The notes beneath the pieces are model-generated. The model was not told the origin of the DNA and made no database searches. It saw only the letters and a program-made list of their open reading frames with translations. Of a DNA stretch of 20,399 nt, positions 1 through 5,318 are shown piece by piece. Within the stretch, counting starts at the first letter, position 1. Each line of letters opens with the position of its first letter. The translations under genes and the position numbers were made by a program. This stretch comes from a virus, in the IMG/VR virus record IMGVR_UViG_3300035670_001468, positions 1-20,399 of that record, one strand, 5' to 3'.

Positions 1-80
1 GATTAAGCGTCTAGCGCCTTTTTTGAGCATGTAAAATCAAATAGTTCAAGGAAACCAAAACCCTATAAATCCTATAGACA

Positions 81-260
81 ATGAGCGAATCTGAAACAAC
101 CCAACGCATCGCCGCGCTTGAAAAAGCCCTGCTCAAACTGTGGGAGGAATACGACGACCGGCGCTCGCAGTTTGGCAATGACTACCTCTGGGAGAAGTAC
201 GAAGACGCCGAAGCAATCGAAGAAATCGAAGCGTTTGTCGCCAAACTACAGGAGAGATAA
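81..260 (+). CDS. Small acidic hypothetical protein (59 aa)
   Basis: An ATG-started frame of 59 codons runs to TAA at 258-260, three bases before the next gene. The product is acidic, rich in Glu and Asp (EEYDD, EDAEAIEEIEAF) and looks mostly helical, with a heptad-like N-terminal half (RIAALEKALLKLWEEY). I do not recognise the family. Its place directly before the small terminase and the tight spacing suggest co-transcription with the packaging genes. The 3' end of this frame carries the AGGAG that serves as ribosome binding site for the next gene. It has no clear ribosome binding site of its own. It could be a small packaging or accessory protein; no function is claimed. Confidence 0.6.
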   Translation: MSESETTQRIAALEKALLKLWEEYDDRRSQFGNDYLWEKYEDAEAIEEIEAFVAKLQER

Positions 261-263
261 CGC

Positions 264-842
264 ATGCCAGGAGTGACCCGCAACACCGACGATGTTCGCC
301 TCTTGCGCCTTTGCGCGAAGGAGTATGACGTGACGATCAGAACCGTCTCGGCATGGCGGAAGGACAACGACGCCCGCTGGCTAGATTGGAAAAAGGCAAG
401 GCAGGGTGGCAGGCCGAGAAAGGAAGTGGAAGCGCCGGAGCCGTTGCCGCAGGTGGACGACGACGGACTAGGTGAAGGAATCGAAGCTGAGATTTTCCGC
501 GCCCGCGCTGAATGCAAACGTCTAGCTCACAAAGCTCATCAGCTTGAAGATGCGAACGACTTTGGCGATGCCGCGATTGTTCATCGCGTCCTAGATCAAA
601 AGCGTGATGGGCTGCGAAAGCTCAGCGCCGACAATCCCGACATTCTCGAAAAGGCAGGCGACCTTGTGCCGAAGGCAGTCATCTTCGCGTATGTAACGCG
701 AGTGAAGATGATGCTAGAAGCACTCCCTCGTCGTCTTATGGCTGTTGTGCCGGACGACATGCGCGACACGATTAAACCCGCGATGGACAAAGAAGTTGCC
801 GCGATTTGTGCGGCGGCGCAGGAAATTGACCTTAATAAATGA
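264..842 (+). CDS. Probable terminase small subunit
   Basis: The 192-residue product would recognise phage DNA and recruit the large terminase during packaging. Residues 9-35 look like a helix-turn-helix (LLRLCAKEYDVTIRTVSAW), as in Nu1-type small subunits; a basic linker (GGRPRKE, 48-54) follows, then long charged helices fit for oligomerisation. Length is in the family range (about 160-200 aa). The start is well supported: AGGAG lies at 250-254, about 9 bases before ATG, one of only two clear Shine-Dalgarno sites in the window. The gene lies upstream of a GpA-type large terminase, the usual place, though two small genes intervene. The call rests on the HTH and context; the family was not tested by search. 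Confidence 0.65.
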   Translation: MPGVTRNTDDVRLLRLCAKEYDVTIRTVSAWRKDNDARWLDWKKARQGGRPRKEVEAPEPLPQVDDDGLGEGIEAEIFRARAECKRLAHKAHQLEDANDFGDAAIVHRVLDQKRDGLRKLSADNPDILEKAGDLVPKAVIFAYVTRVKMMLEALPRRLMAVVPDDMRDTIKPAMDKEVAAICAAAQEIDLNK

Positions 843-901
843 ACGCAATAGGTGAGGCACGGGCGGGCAACGCCGCGTCGCCGAAGCCCCCGACTCAATA
901 A
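839..901 (+). CDS. Possible 20-codon ORF overlapping the terminase small subunit stop
   Basis: ATG at 839-841 overlaps the TGA of the upstream gene (840-842) in the ATGA arrangement typical of coupled translation, and a 20-codon frame runs to TAA at 899-901, just before the GTG of the next gene at 907. The peptide is Ala/Gly/Pro-rich with no recognisable motif. It may be a real leader-like peptide coupling two genes or chance; kept at low confidence because nothing beyond the overlap supports it. Confidence 0.2.
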   Translation: MNAIGEARAGNAASPKPPTQ

Positions 902-906
902 CTGCC

Positions 907-1233
907 GTGAAAACACCGAAATCAGAACGCCCCGCCCGTTGCTCTCGACCGACTTGTTCTCGGTCTTCTTTGGTTGAGCGTCTGGCGGAAACCCCAAAGA
1001 CCGACGCTCTCACCGACGAGATAAAGCGGAACAACTGGCAAGACTGGCACAACCTCGAAAAGATGGAGGAACACGCCAAGGCGCTCGAACGCAGCGAAAA
1101 CAAGCTGAAGCACCGCATCCGGCAACTTCTGAAACATCGCGGACATGTGGCGGCTGAAGCTGTCATGGACAAGATGGCTGCGGCAATTTCTTCGCTGAAC
1201 GACAAAAATCAGACACCGCCGCCGATGGCGTAG
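907..1233 (+). CDS. Hypothetical helical protein (108 aa, GTG start)
   Basis: A 108-residue product starting at GTG (GTGAAAACA). That start shares the AAAAC context with several other small genes here, which supports it. The N-terminal third is basic and Cys/Ser-rich; residues 29-100 are strongly charged and helical (NLEKMEEHAKALERSENKLKH), likely coiled coil. I do not recognise the family. It sits between the two terminase subunits and is followed by a hairpin terminator at 1243-1273. A packaging accessory role is possible but unproven. Confidence 0.6.
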   Translation: MKTPKSERPARCSRPTCSRSSLVERLAETPKTDALTDEIKRNNWQDWHNLEKMEEHAKALERSENKLKHRIRQLLKHRGHVAAEAVMDKMAAAISSLNDKNQTPPPMA

Positions 1234-1242
1234 CAAACACCA

Positions 1243-1273
1243 CAGATGACCGTCGGCGGTTGTCTGCATTTTT
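1243..1273 (+). terminator. Probable rho-independent terminator
   Basis: CAGATGACCG (1243-1252) pairs with CGGTTGTCTG (1257-1266), ten pairs of which two are G-T, around a four-base loop. It is followed by C, A and TTTTT (1269-1273). It lies 10 bases after the stop of the upstream gene and 16 bases before the next ATG, so it could separate the small-terminase unit from the next genes or attenuate expression. Confidence 0.55.
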
Positions 1274-1288
1274 CTTGTTCTCCTTCGT

Positions 1289-1660
1289 ATGAAAACGCTC
1301 AATCACAGACTCAAAAAGCACGATATTGGCCTCGTCGATTCACAATCTGGCAAAGTGTTGAAGACACAGAAAGCCGTCGATGTGTCCGATGAACTCAGCA
1401 TGGACGCGGACGCAGAACCGCTGTGGCTCTACTACACGACGACGGCAGAACGCGGCGAAATCGTGCAACTGCGCCAAGGAAGCATCTCTGTCCACTACTT
1501 CACAAATTGGATACAACGCGAAAAGGACGTGGACAGCGCACTATCTCACTGGGCTGCATGGACAAATGCCAGCAAAGAACGGCTGATAGAACTGTGCATC
1601 AAATACTCCCCGGCTCACGCCAAGAAGGAGAACACCAAGCTCGGCAACAATCGAGCCTAA
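1289..1660 (+). CDS. Hypothetical protein (123 aa)
   Basis: The ATGAAAACG start has the same AAAAC context as neighbouring accessory genes. The product is soluble and mixed alpha/beta, with no signal peptide or membrane segment. It has an aromatic centre (LWLYYTTT, SVHYFTNWIQRE) and a basic C-terminus. I do not recognise the family. It lies immediately upstream of the large terminase; 35 bases separate its stop from the terminase ATG. A second frame overlapping its 3' half is the 5' extension of the terminase frame and is not regarded as coding there. Confidence 0.6.
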   Translation: MKTLNHRLKKHDIGLVDSQSGKVLKTQKAVDVSDELSMDADAEPLWLYYTTTAERGEIVQLRQGSISVHYFTNWIQREKDVDSALSHWAAWTNASKERLIELCIKYSPAHAKKENTKLGNNRA

Positions 1661-1695
1661 GCGAGCACCGTTTGCCGCAGCGAAAAGTTCAAACT

Positions 1696-3414
1696 ATGAA
1701 ACCCGACTCCATCCGCGCACAGCTCATAGAACTCTGGCAACCTCGCACGCGCCGTGAGATTTTGGAATTTTGCCAGAATGAAATCTGGATGTCGGAGCGG
1801 TTCACGAATCGCCCAGGGCTTTATGATCCGACGTTTACAAGCTACCTGAAGCCGTGCCACGAATGGTTCGGAGATCCCGAAGTCCGCACAATCTCAGCGC
1901 CGAAAGGCGCCCAAATCGGATTCACGACGTTTCTAGCGAATGCTTTGATGTGGGCAATCTCAGAAGATCCCGGCCCCGCTTTGTTTCTCACGTCCACGTC
2001 GGACAACGCGCAAAGCTGGAGCGAGCGCGAATGGCTGCCGAGGTTGAACGACTGCAAACGCATCGCCGCTCTGATTCCAAAGAACCGGGACGCGATGAAG
2101 AAGATGGAGCAAGCGTTTCTTTCCATGACGGTAAAGCTTTCCGGCGCTCAATCTGAAAACAACCTCGCATCTCGCCCGATTCGTTACCTGCTGAATGACG
2201 AAGTGGACAAATGGCCGCACGGCTTCCTAGGCATTGCAGAGGCTCGCACGCTTAGCTATCGCGGCGTAGATAAGATCGTGCGCGGATCCACTTGCACGAC
2301 CGAGGAAGGGCCAATCTGGATGAGCTGGATCAACAGCACTCAGCACCTTTGGAATGTCGAATGTCCCGTCTGCAAAGCTCCGCAGGTTTTCGACTTTTTC
2401 AAGTCGGTCAAATGGTCAAGCGATCACAAAGACGCCAAAGGCAACTGGAACATCGAAGCCGTTCGCCAGTCGGCCTATGGTGTCTGCATTGTGAACGGGT
2501 GCGAGTTTTCAAGCTCACAGCGAAACGAAATGGTCAGGGCGGGCCAACCAGTCGCAACGAATCCTTTCGCGTCTCCGCAAGACAAAGGCATTCACCTTCC
2601 CTCGCTGCTTTCACCGTTCCTTTCGTTTGGAGACTTGGCCGCGCTTTGGCTACAGAAAAAGAACACGCTGGCGGGCAAGCAGGATTTCTACAACCAGTAT
2701 CTCGGCCTCCCATGGAGCCATGAAGAATACAGCGTGAGCGAAGAGAAAGTCAGAGCCTGCCGCGCCATCGGTGAAAACTACTATCTACTTGGCGAATGCC
2801 CGATTGATCCTGTTGACGTAACGCTAAGCGCAGACGTTGGCGAAAAAGCAACGCACTGGACGGTTGAGGCGACAGGGCATGACGGGCAGTGCTACGTCAT
2901 TGATTACGGAATGGTTCTAGCCGTGGAGGACTTGCTTTCGATCATCCGCAAGGACTACCCGATTAAAGGCAGCGAGAAGCGCGTTAGAATCACATCTGGC
3001 GTAGTTGACTCCGGTTATGCAACGGAGCGCGTCTATCGTGCCTGCGCGAACTCTGGCGGGCGATTGTGGCCTATTAAGGGATCAAGCGCCGAGTTTGGAA
3101 AGCCCGTTGATGCTGCGAGAATCCCGACATGGCCGACGTTGCTTCTCTATACCTACGTCGATTTCTTCCACAAAGTCGCGCTCTACATTGACGCCATCGC
3201 CCGCCGCTCGTCGCCGCTTTGGTGGATTCCCGCGAACGTAGGCAACGACTTCATCGAAGGCCACTGCGGGCAGGAATTGAAATCGAAGCAGACCGCCGCA
3301 CGCTCAATCAAATTCTGGAAGCCGGTCGCAAACGACCACTATGGCGACTGCTCGAAAGGACATCGCATCATCCGCGATGTCCGCTCGCAGTTTTACGGAT
3401 TCGGGAATACCTAA
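1696..3414 (+). CDS. Phage terminase large subunit, GpA family
   Basis: The 572-residue ATPase-nuclease translocates DNA into the prohead and cuts it. The N-terminal ATPase has a deviant Walker A (APKGAQIGFTT, 68-78, without the usual GK[ST]) and a clear Walker B (IRYLLNDEVD, 162-171), followed by a STCTTEEGPIW coupling segment (198-208). A zinc-ribbon-like set C223-C226 and C264-C269 follows, as in GpA relatives. The C-terminal nuclease offers acidic residues at D380 (SADVGEK), D438 (VVDSGYA) and D547/D551 (NDHYGDC). The frame is open upstream to 1423, but ATG at 1696 gives the expected N-terminus and avoids the upstream gene. Length matches the family (about 550-650). Confidence in the family is high. 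Confidence 0.93.
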   Translation: MKPDSIRAQLIELWQPRTRREILEFCQNEIWMSERFTNRPGLYDPTFTSYLKPCHEWFGDPEVRTISAPKGAQIGFTTFLANALMWAISEDPGPALFLTSTSDNAQSWSEREWLPRLNDCKRIAALIPKNRDAMKKMEQAFLSMTVKLSGAQSENNLASRPIRYLLNDEVDKWPHGFLGIAEARTLSYRGVDKIVRGSTCTTEEGPIWMSWINSTQHLWNVECPVCKAPQVFDFFKSVKWSSDHKDAKGNWNIEAVRQSAYGVCIVNGCEFSSSQRNEMVRAGQPVATNPFASPQDKGIHLPSLLSPFLSFGDLAALWLQKKNTLAGKQDFYNQYLGLPWSHEEYSVSEEKVRACRAIGENYYLLGECPIDPVDVTLSADVGEKATHWTVEATGHDGQCYVIDYGMVLAVEDLLSIIRKDYPIKGSEKRVRITSGVVDSGYATERVYRACANSGGRLWPIKGSSAEFGKPVDAARIPTWPTLLLYTYVDFFHKVALYIDAIARRSSPLWWIPANVGNDFIEGHCGQELKSKQTAARSIKFWKPVANDHYGDCSKGHRIIRDVRSQFYGFGNT

Positions 3415-3420
3415 CACACG

Positions 3421-3606
3421 ATGAAAACAAAACACGACAAAGACGAACTATTTGAACGGCTTGTGCTTATGGTAGATGTTTTCGCCTCTTGCATAGAGAC
3501 TGAAACGCTGCCAACTCACGGCAGCCCTTGTCACCGTATGGCAAGGAAAGCTGTAGATGAAAGCGGCATCGCGCCAAAGCGGAAAAGGCGCAAGCTCCCA
3601 AATTAA
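3421..3606 (+). CDS. Small hypothetical protein (61 aa)
   Basis: Six bases after the terminase stop, ATGAAAACA opens a 61-residue frame. The N-terminal half is helical and acidic/hydrophobic (DELFERLVLMVDVFASCI); the C-terminus is strongly basic (APKRKRRKLPN), possibly nucleic-acid binding. The family is not recognised. It is the first gene of the accessory island that separates the terminase from the connector gene. The start context matches its neighbours. Confidence 0.55.
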   Translation: MKTKHDKDELFERLVLMVDVFASCIETETLPTHGSPCHRMARKAVDESGIAPKRKRRKLPN

Positions 3607-3635
3607 GCGCCCACATCGGGCAAACTCAAAACACG

Positions 3636-3887
3636 TTGAAAACCAAAACGAAAAAGCCGGAGCTTGTGCCTGTAGTCACACAACGCCCGTGCGGGCCACC
3701 TGTTGAGCCTCTGACACCCCATCCGGCATTTACCCTGCCATGGATGCACCGCCTATGGGTGCATCTTTACACCGAGCACGCTTTGATCCTTACCCAGGAT
3801 GAGATTTCCCAGATCGTGCGAATTGTGCGTGAGGAGGATAAAAAAATGACTTCGCCATTTCAAAAATATGAAAACAAAAGATACTAA
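3636..3887 (+). CDS. Small hypothetical protein (83 aa, TTG start)
   Basis: The start proposed is TTG at 3636 (TTGAAAACC), chosen because the AAAAC context recurs at five other starts around it; no ATG lies near the frame's beginning. The protein has a basic N-terminus, a Pro-rich middle (residues 18-35), then a helical C-terminal half (LTQDEISQIVRIVREEDKK). No family is recognised. Its last 20 bases overlap the next gene, suggesting coupled translation. Coding status is likely but not certain. Confidence 0.45.
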   Translation: MKTKTKKPELVPVVTQRPCGPPVEPLTPHPAFTLPWMHRLWVHLYTEHALILTQDEISQIVRIVREEDKKMTSPFQKYENKRY

Positions 3888-4116
3888 TTGGTTAGTATGT
3901 GAGGAATGGCGCTGTCGATGGTGCGGCCCCGAATCTGAAGCTCTCCGCGCTCCCGATCCATTTAACGAAGGCGATACGCTCATTGCGTGCCCGAAGTGCC
4001 GCGAGCAAACGCTGCACACCTGCTGCGACGAGCAGGGATGCACAAAGCATGCGACTTGCGGAACGCCAACGCCAGACGGCTACCGCTGGACGTGCGGCAA
4101 TCACAAGCCAGCGTAA
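3868..4116 (+). CDS. Small zinc-ribbon-like protein (82 aa)
   Basis: The 82-residue product has nine cysteines in zinc-ribbon spacing: C16-x2-C19 with C41-x2-C44 (CPKC), then C53-x4-C58, C64 and C76-x2-H79. This suggests two zinc knuckles or one ribbon plus a second site, so nucleic-acid or protein binding is possible. The start is ATGAAAACA at 3868, inside the 3' end of the upstream gene. No exact family is recognised. It is part of the run of small accessory genes after the large terminase and is followed by a promoter at 4139-4167. Confidence 0.6.
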   Translation: MKTKDTNWLVCEEWRCRWCGPESEALRAPDPFNEGDTLIACPKCREQTLHTCCDEQGCTKHATCGTPTPDGYRWTCGNHKPA

Positions 4117-4138
4117 AACAAAAAAGTGCAAAATCCAC

Positions 4139-4167
4139 TTGATGTATCGGCGGAAGTGTGGAAATAT
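4139..4167 (+). promoter_or_regulatory. Sigma70-like promoter candidate
   Basis: TTGATG (4139-4144), a 17-base spacer, and AAATAT (4162-4167). An A-rich tract with AAAAAAGT (4119-4127 region) and AAAATCC lies upstream. The same layout occurs before the methyltransferase gene (7885-7913), including the upstream AAAAAAGT tract and CTTG, which supports both. Transcription would begin near 4174, about 23 bases before ATG 4197. Confidence 0.5.
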
Positions 4168-4190
4168 GGAGTCGCAACGCAACTCCACAC
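4156..4190 (+). repeat. Inverted repeat over the promoter -10 (operator or leader hairpin)
   Basis: GTGTGGA (4156-4162) is perfectly repeated in inverted form as TCCACAC (4184-4190). An alternative hairpin pairs GGAGT (4168-4172) with ACTCC (4182-4186). The left arm overlaps the spacer and first base of the -10 box, and the right arm lies in the predicted leader, so it could bind a regulator or fold in the mRNA. Confidence 0.35.
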
Positions 4191-4196
4191 GACACC

Positions 4197-4490
4197 ATGA
4201 AAAACATCAAATCAATCAAGACAGTTTCGGAATACCTTGCACTTGGCGGCATGGCAATCGGCATGCTGCTTGAGTCACCAGTGAAGGAAAGCGAAAAGGC
4301 GCTCGCGTTCAAAGCGGTCAAATTCAACGCATGCGGCAACCCTTACGATGGCATTGCATGGCTACCAAAGAGCCAGCTTGTCGAAGTGGAAAACGATTTC
4401 TACACGAACGAAGCGCCCGCCAAGATGCACATTTGCCCGACTTGGCTTTACAAGAAAAACTTCGCTGGTGGCGAAATTGAAGTGCTTTAA
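4197..4490 (+). CDS. Hypothetical protein (97 aa)
   Basis: ATG at 4197 (ATGAAAAAC) was chosen over an in-frame GTG at 4158 because 4158 would lie inside the promoter. The product has a short N-terminal helix with a hydrophobic run (YLALGGMAIGMLLES, residues 13-27) and a mixed, aromatic C-terminal part. It has no recognised domain. It has its own promoter, so it may be expressed separately from the structural genes, and the next gene starts two bases after its stop. Confidence 0.6.
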   Translation: MKNIKSIKTVSEYLALGGMAIGMLLESPVKESEKALAFKAVKFNACGNPYDGIAWLPKSQLVEVENDFYTNEAPAKMHICPTWLYKKNFAGGEIEVL

Positions 4491-4492
4491 GT

Positions 4493-4720
4493 ATGCCGCG
4501 AATCCATCAAGACTTTACCGCACAAACTATTAAATGGTTTGTGCGCGGCACTAAACTAGACGGCACTAAATGGGAGAGCGGGCATAAGCACGCAACCCGC
4601 GAAGCCGCTGAATCGGAAATCAGCGAATGGGGGCCAGAGATGGGAACAATGAAGATCATGAAGGAAGTAATAATCCCTTGCCATCCGCCGCAAGTGGTCA
4701 ATTATCCCGCCAGTAAATAG
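4493..4720 (+). CDS. Small hypothetical protein (75 aa)
   Basis: ATG at 4493 follows the upstream stop by two bases. The 75-residue product has an N-terminal strand-rich part (TAQTIKWFVRGTKLDGTKWES) followed by a helix with conserved-looking basic and acidic residues (HATREAAESEISEWG), a layout seen in small single-domain phage proteins. No family is recognised. Its last 40 bases contain the promoter candidate for the structured RNA region, and the stop codon directly abuts the first helix of that region. Confidence 0.55.
   Translation: MPRIHQDFTAQTIKWFVRGTKLDGTKWESGHKHATREAAESEISEWGPEMGTMKIMKEVIIPCHPPQVVNYPASK
4678..4706 (+). promoter_or_regulatory. Promoter candidate for the structured RNA region
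   Basis: TTGCCA (4678-4683), a 17-base spacer, then ATTATC (4701-4706). The preceding GAAGTAATAATCC resembles the AAGT..AAAATCC tract before the promoter at 4139. Transcription would start near 4713, just before the first helix at 4720. The -10 is a poor match, so this is tentative. Confidence 0.35.
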
Positions 4721-4761
4721 GTTTGCTCTGTGCTAGGAGCCATCCGACCCACAGGCAAACC
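4720..4761 (+). repeat. Inverted repeat, helix 1 of the structured region
   Basis: GGTTTGC (4720-4726), one unpaired T, CTGTG (4728-4732) pair perfectly with CACAGGCAAACC (4750-4761). The loop (4733-4749) carries CTAG, which could pair with the CTAG in the loop of the next hairpin (4778-4781); GTGCTAG at 4730-4736 and CTAGCAC at 4778-4784 are fully complementary. Confidence 0.7.
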
Positions 4762-4765
4762 CTCT

Positions 4766-4795
4766 GAGGCCGACTTTCTAGCACGAGTCGGCCTC
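4766..4795 (+). repeat. Inverted repeat, helix 2 of the structured region
   Basis: GAGGCCGACT (4766-4775) and AGTCGGCCTC (4786-4795) form ten Watson-Crick pairs around a ten-base loop. It is followed by TTTGCTTGCCGTTTT. It could act as a weak terminator for upstream genes, but the broken T-run and the many further helices favour a structural element. Confidence 0.7.
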
Positions 4796-4857
4796 TTTGC
4801 TTGCCGTTTTAGAGTCAATACTCGATCCTGAAAAAGTCGGTCACTTGGCGAAGGCAT

Positions 4858-4967
4858 GAGAGCAGAGTTCAGCGGAAAATTGCAGGTCACTCCGACACCA
4901 AAGGACGAACCGAATAGGCCGCACGCAAACCACGAAAGTTGAAGTTTGCCCGCTGAATTCTGCTCTC
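4858..4967 (+). repeat. 18-bp inverted repeat with internal GNRA hairpin
   Basis: GAGAGCAGAGTTCAGCGG (4858-4875) pairs with CCGCTGAATTCTGCTCTC (4950-4967): 17 Watson-Crick pairs plus one G-T at 4867/4958. The 74-base interior carries GCAAAC (4925-4930) pairing with GTTTGC (4944-4949) around an ACGAAAGT hairpin (GAAA loop, 4934-4937). The right arm is separated by one base from the next helix, as in a coaxial stack. Confidence 0.8.
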
Positions 4968-4968
4968 C

Positions 4969-5061
4969 GAAGGTTGAATTGAGCGCGTGGTGTAATGTGG
5001 CACACTCGGCGCATAGTCGAGGAGATGCAGGTTCAAATCCTGCCCGCTCAATTCAGCCTTC
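4969..5061 (+). repeat. 17-bp inverted repeat extending the tRNA-like acceptor stem
   Basis: GAAGGTTGAATTGAGCG (4969-4985) pairs with CGCTCAATTCAGCCTTC (5045-5061): 16 Watson-Crick pairs plus one G-T at 4974/5056. The inner six pairs are the acceptor stem of the tRNA-like element; the helix simply continues 11 pairs beyond the normal tRNA ends. Confidence 0.8.
4980..5051 (+). tRNA. tRNA-like element, anticodon CAT, atypical
   Basis: The element has an acceptor stem of six pairs (4980-4985 with 5045-5050) and one C-C mismatch (4986/5044). The D-arm contains TGGTGTAAT and GG, with a 3-4 bp stem. The anticodon stem is CTCGG (5005-5009) with TCGAG (5017-5021), and the seven-base loop has CAT at 5012-5014. 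A five-base variable region and a perfect T-arm follow: GCAGG, TTCAAAT, CCTGC (5027-5043). CAT would read as Met, or Ile if modified. Two faults are visible: position 33 is G instead of U, and no CCA is encoded. It may be a functional phage tRNA, a decayed one, or a tRNA mimic inside a larger RNA. Confidence 0.6.
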
Positions 5062-5126
5062 AAATCGGCGCACGGTGGACCGCAGAATCAGCCGTGCAAA
5101 AGTCGCTAGGTTCACGCCTAGGGCTG

Positions 5127-5182
5127 CGTTAAACTCGTTTGATCCGTCTTTACTGAGACAGCCGAACGGAGAGAGTTTAACG
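5127..5182 (+). repeat. Nested inverted repeat in the structured region
   Basis: CGTTAAACTC (5127-5136) is perfectly inverted as GAGTTTAACG (5173-5182). Inside it, TCCGT (5143-5147) pairs with ACGGA (5166-5170). This gives a long stem with an internal loop and an 18-base terminal loop. Confidence 0.7.
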
Positions 5183-5235
5183 GCTTGAAAACGTCAAAGC
5201 GATGATCCTGATTCCTGACGGAACAAATTACGCTT

Positions 5236-5261
5236 AGCAGTATCCCAGCAATGGGACTGCT
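5236..5261 (+). repeat. GNRA-capped hairpin near the 3' end of the structured region
   Basis: AGCAG (5236-5240) pairs with CTGCT (5257-5261) and TCCCA (5243-5247) with TGGGA (5252-5256), with a two-base TA bulge on the left strand and a GCAA tetraloop. GC at 5232-5233 and 5264-5265 can add two outer pairs. Only three T follow, so it is unlikely to be a simple terminator. Confidence 0.7.
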
Positions 5262-5318
5262 TTGCTCCGAAGCCTTCAAACCTTCTGGAACATCATTTAA
5301 TCAAACCAAACAAAAAAC

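Larger units (their letters stand above)
4713..5290 (+). ncRNA. Probable large structured noncoding RNA with embedded tRNA-like element
   Basis: About 600 bases (4721-5318) hold no credible protein gene. Instead they are dense with inverted repeats in this order: 4720-4732/4750-4761 (12 bp, one bulge), 4766-4775/4786-4795 (10 bp), 4858-4875/4950-4967 (18 bp) enclosing 4925-4930/4944-4949 with a GAAA loop, 4969-4985/5045-5061 (17 bp) enclosing a tRNA-like element, 5070-5076/5091-5097, 5106-5110/5117-5121, 5127-5136/5173-5182 (10 bp) enclosing 5143-5147/5166-5170, 5192-5196/5216-5220, and 5236-5240,5243-5247/5252-5261 (10 bp with a GCAA loop). The 18- and 17-bp helices each contain one G-U pair. 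Size, phage setting and tRNA association recall the GOLLD and ROOL RNA classes; membership is inferred, not tested. The ends are approximate. Confidence 0.65.

Noticed and set aside
1-30. AGCGCC followed by TTTTTT at the left edge as a terminator end
   Set aside because: The left arm of any hairpin would lie outside the window; nothing inside pairs convincingly.
1423-1695. An N-terminal extension of the large terminase from ATG 1423
   Set aside because: It overlaps the gene at 1289-1660, is of unusual basic composition and lies before the normal family start.
4766-4810. The 10-bp hairpin as a simple rho-independent terminator
   Set aside because: The T-run is broken by GC-rich bases and the hairpin is one of many in the structured region.
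5106-5121. CTAGG, TTCACG, CCTAG as a second tRNA T-arm
   Set aside because: The loop is six bases, and no acceptor, D or anticodon arm can be placed around it.
4946-5188. An 80-codon + strand frame through the tRNA-like element
   Set aside because: The peptide HSRGDAGSNPARS is what a translated tRNA T-arm looks like; the frame also crosses both long inverted repeats.
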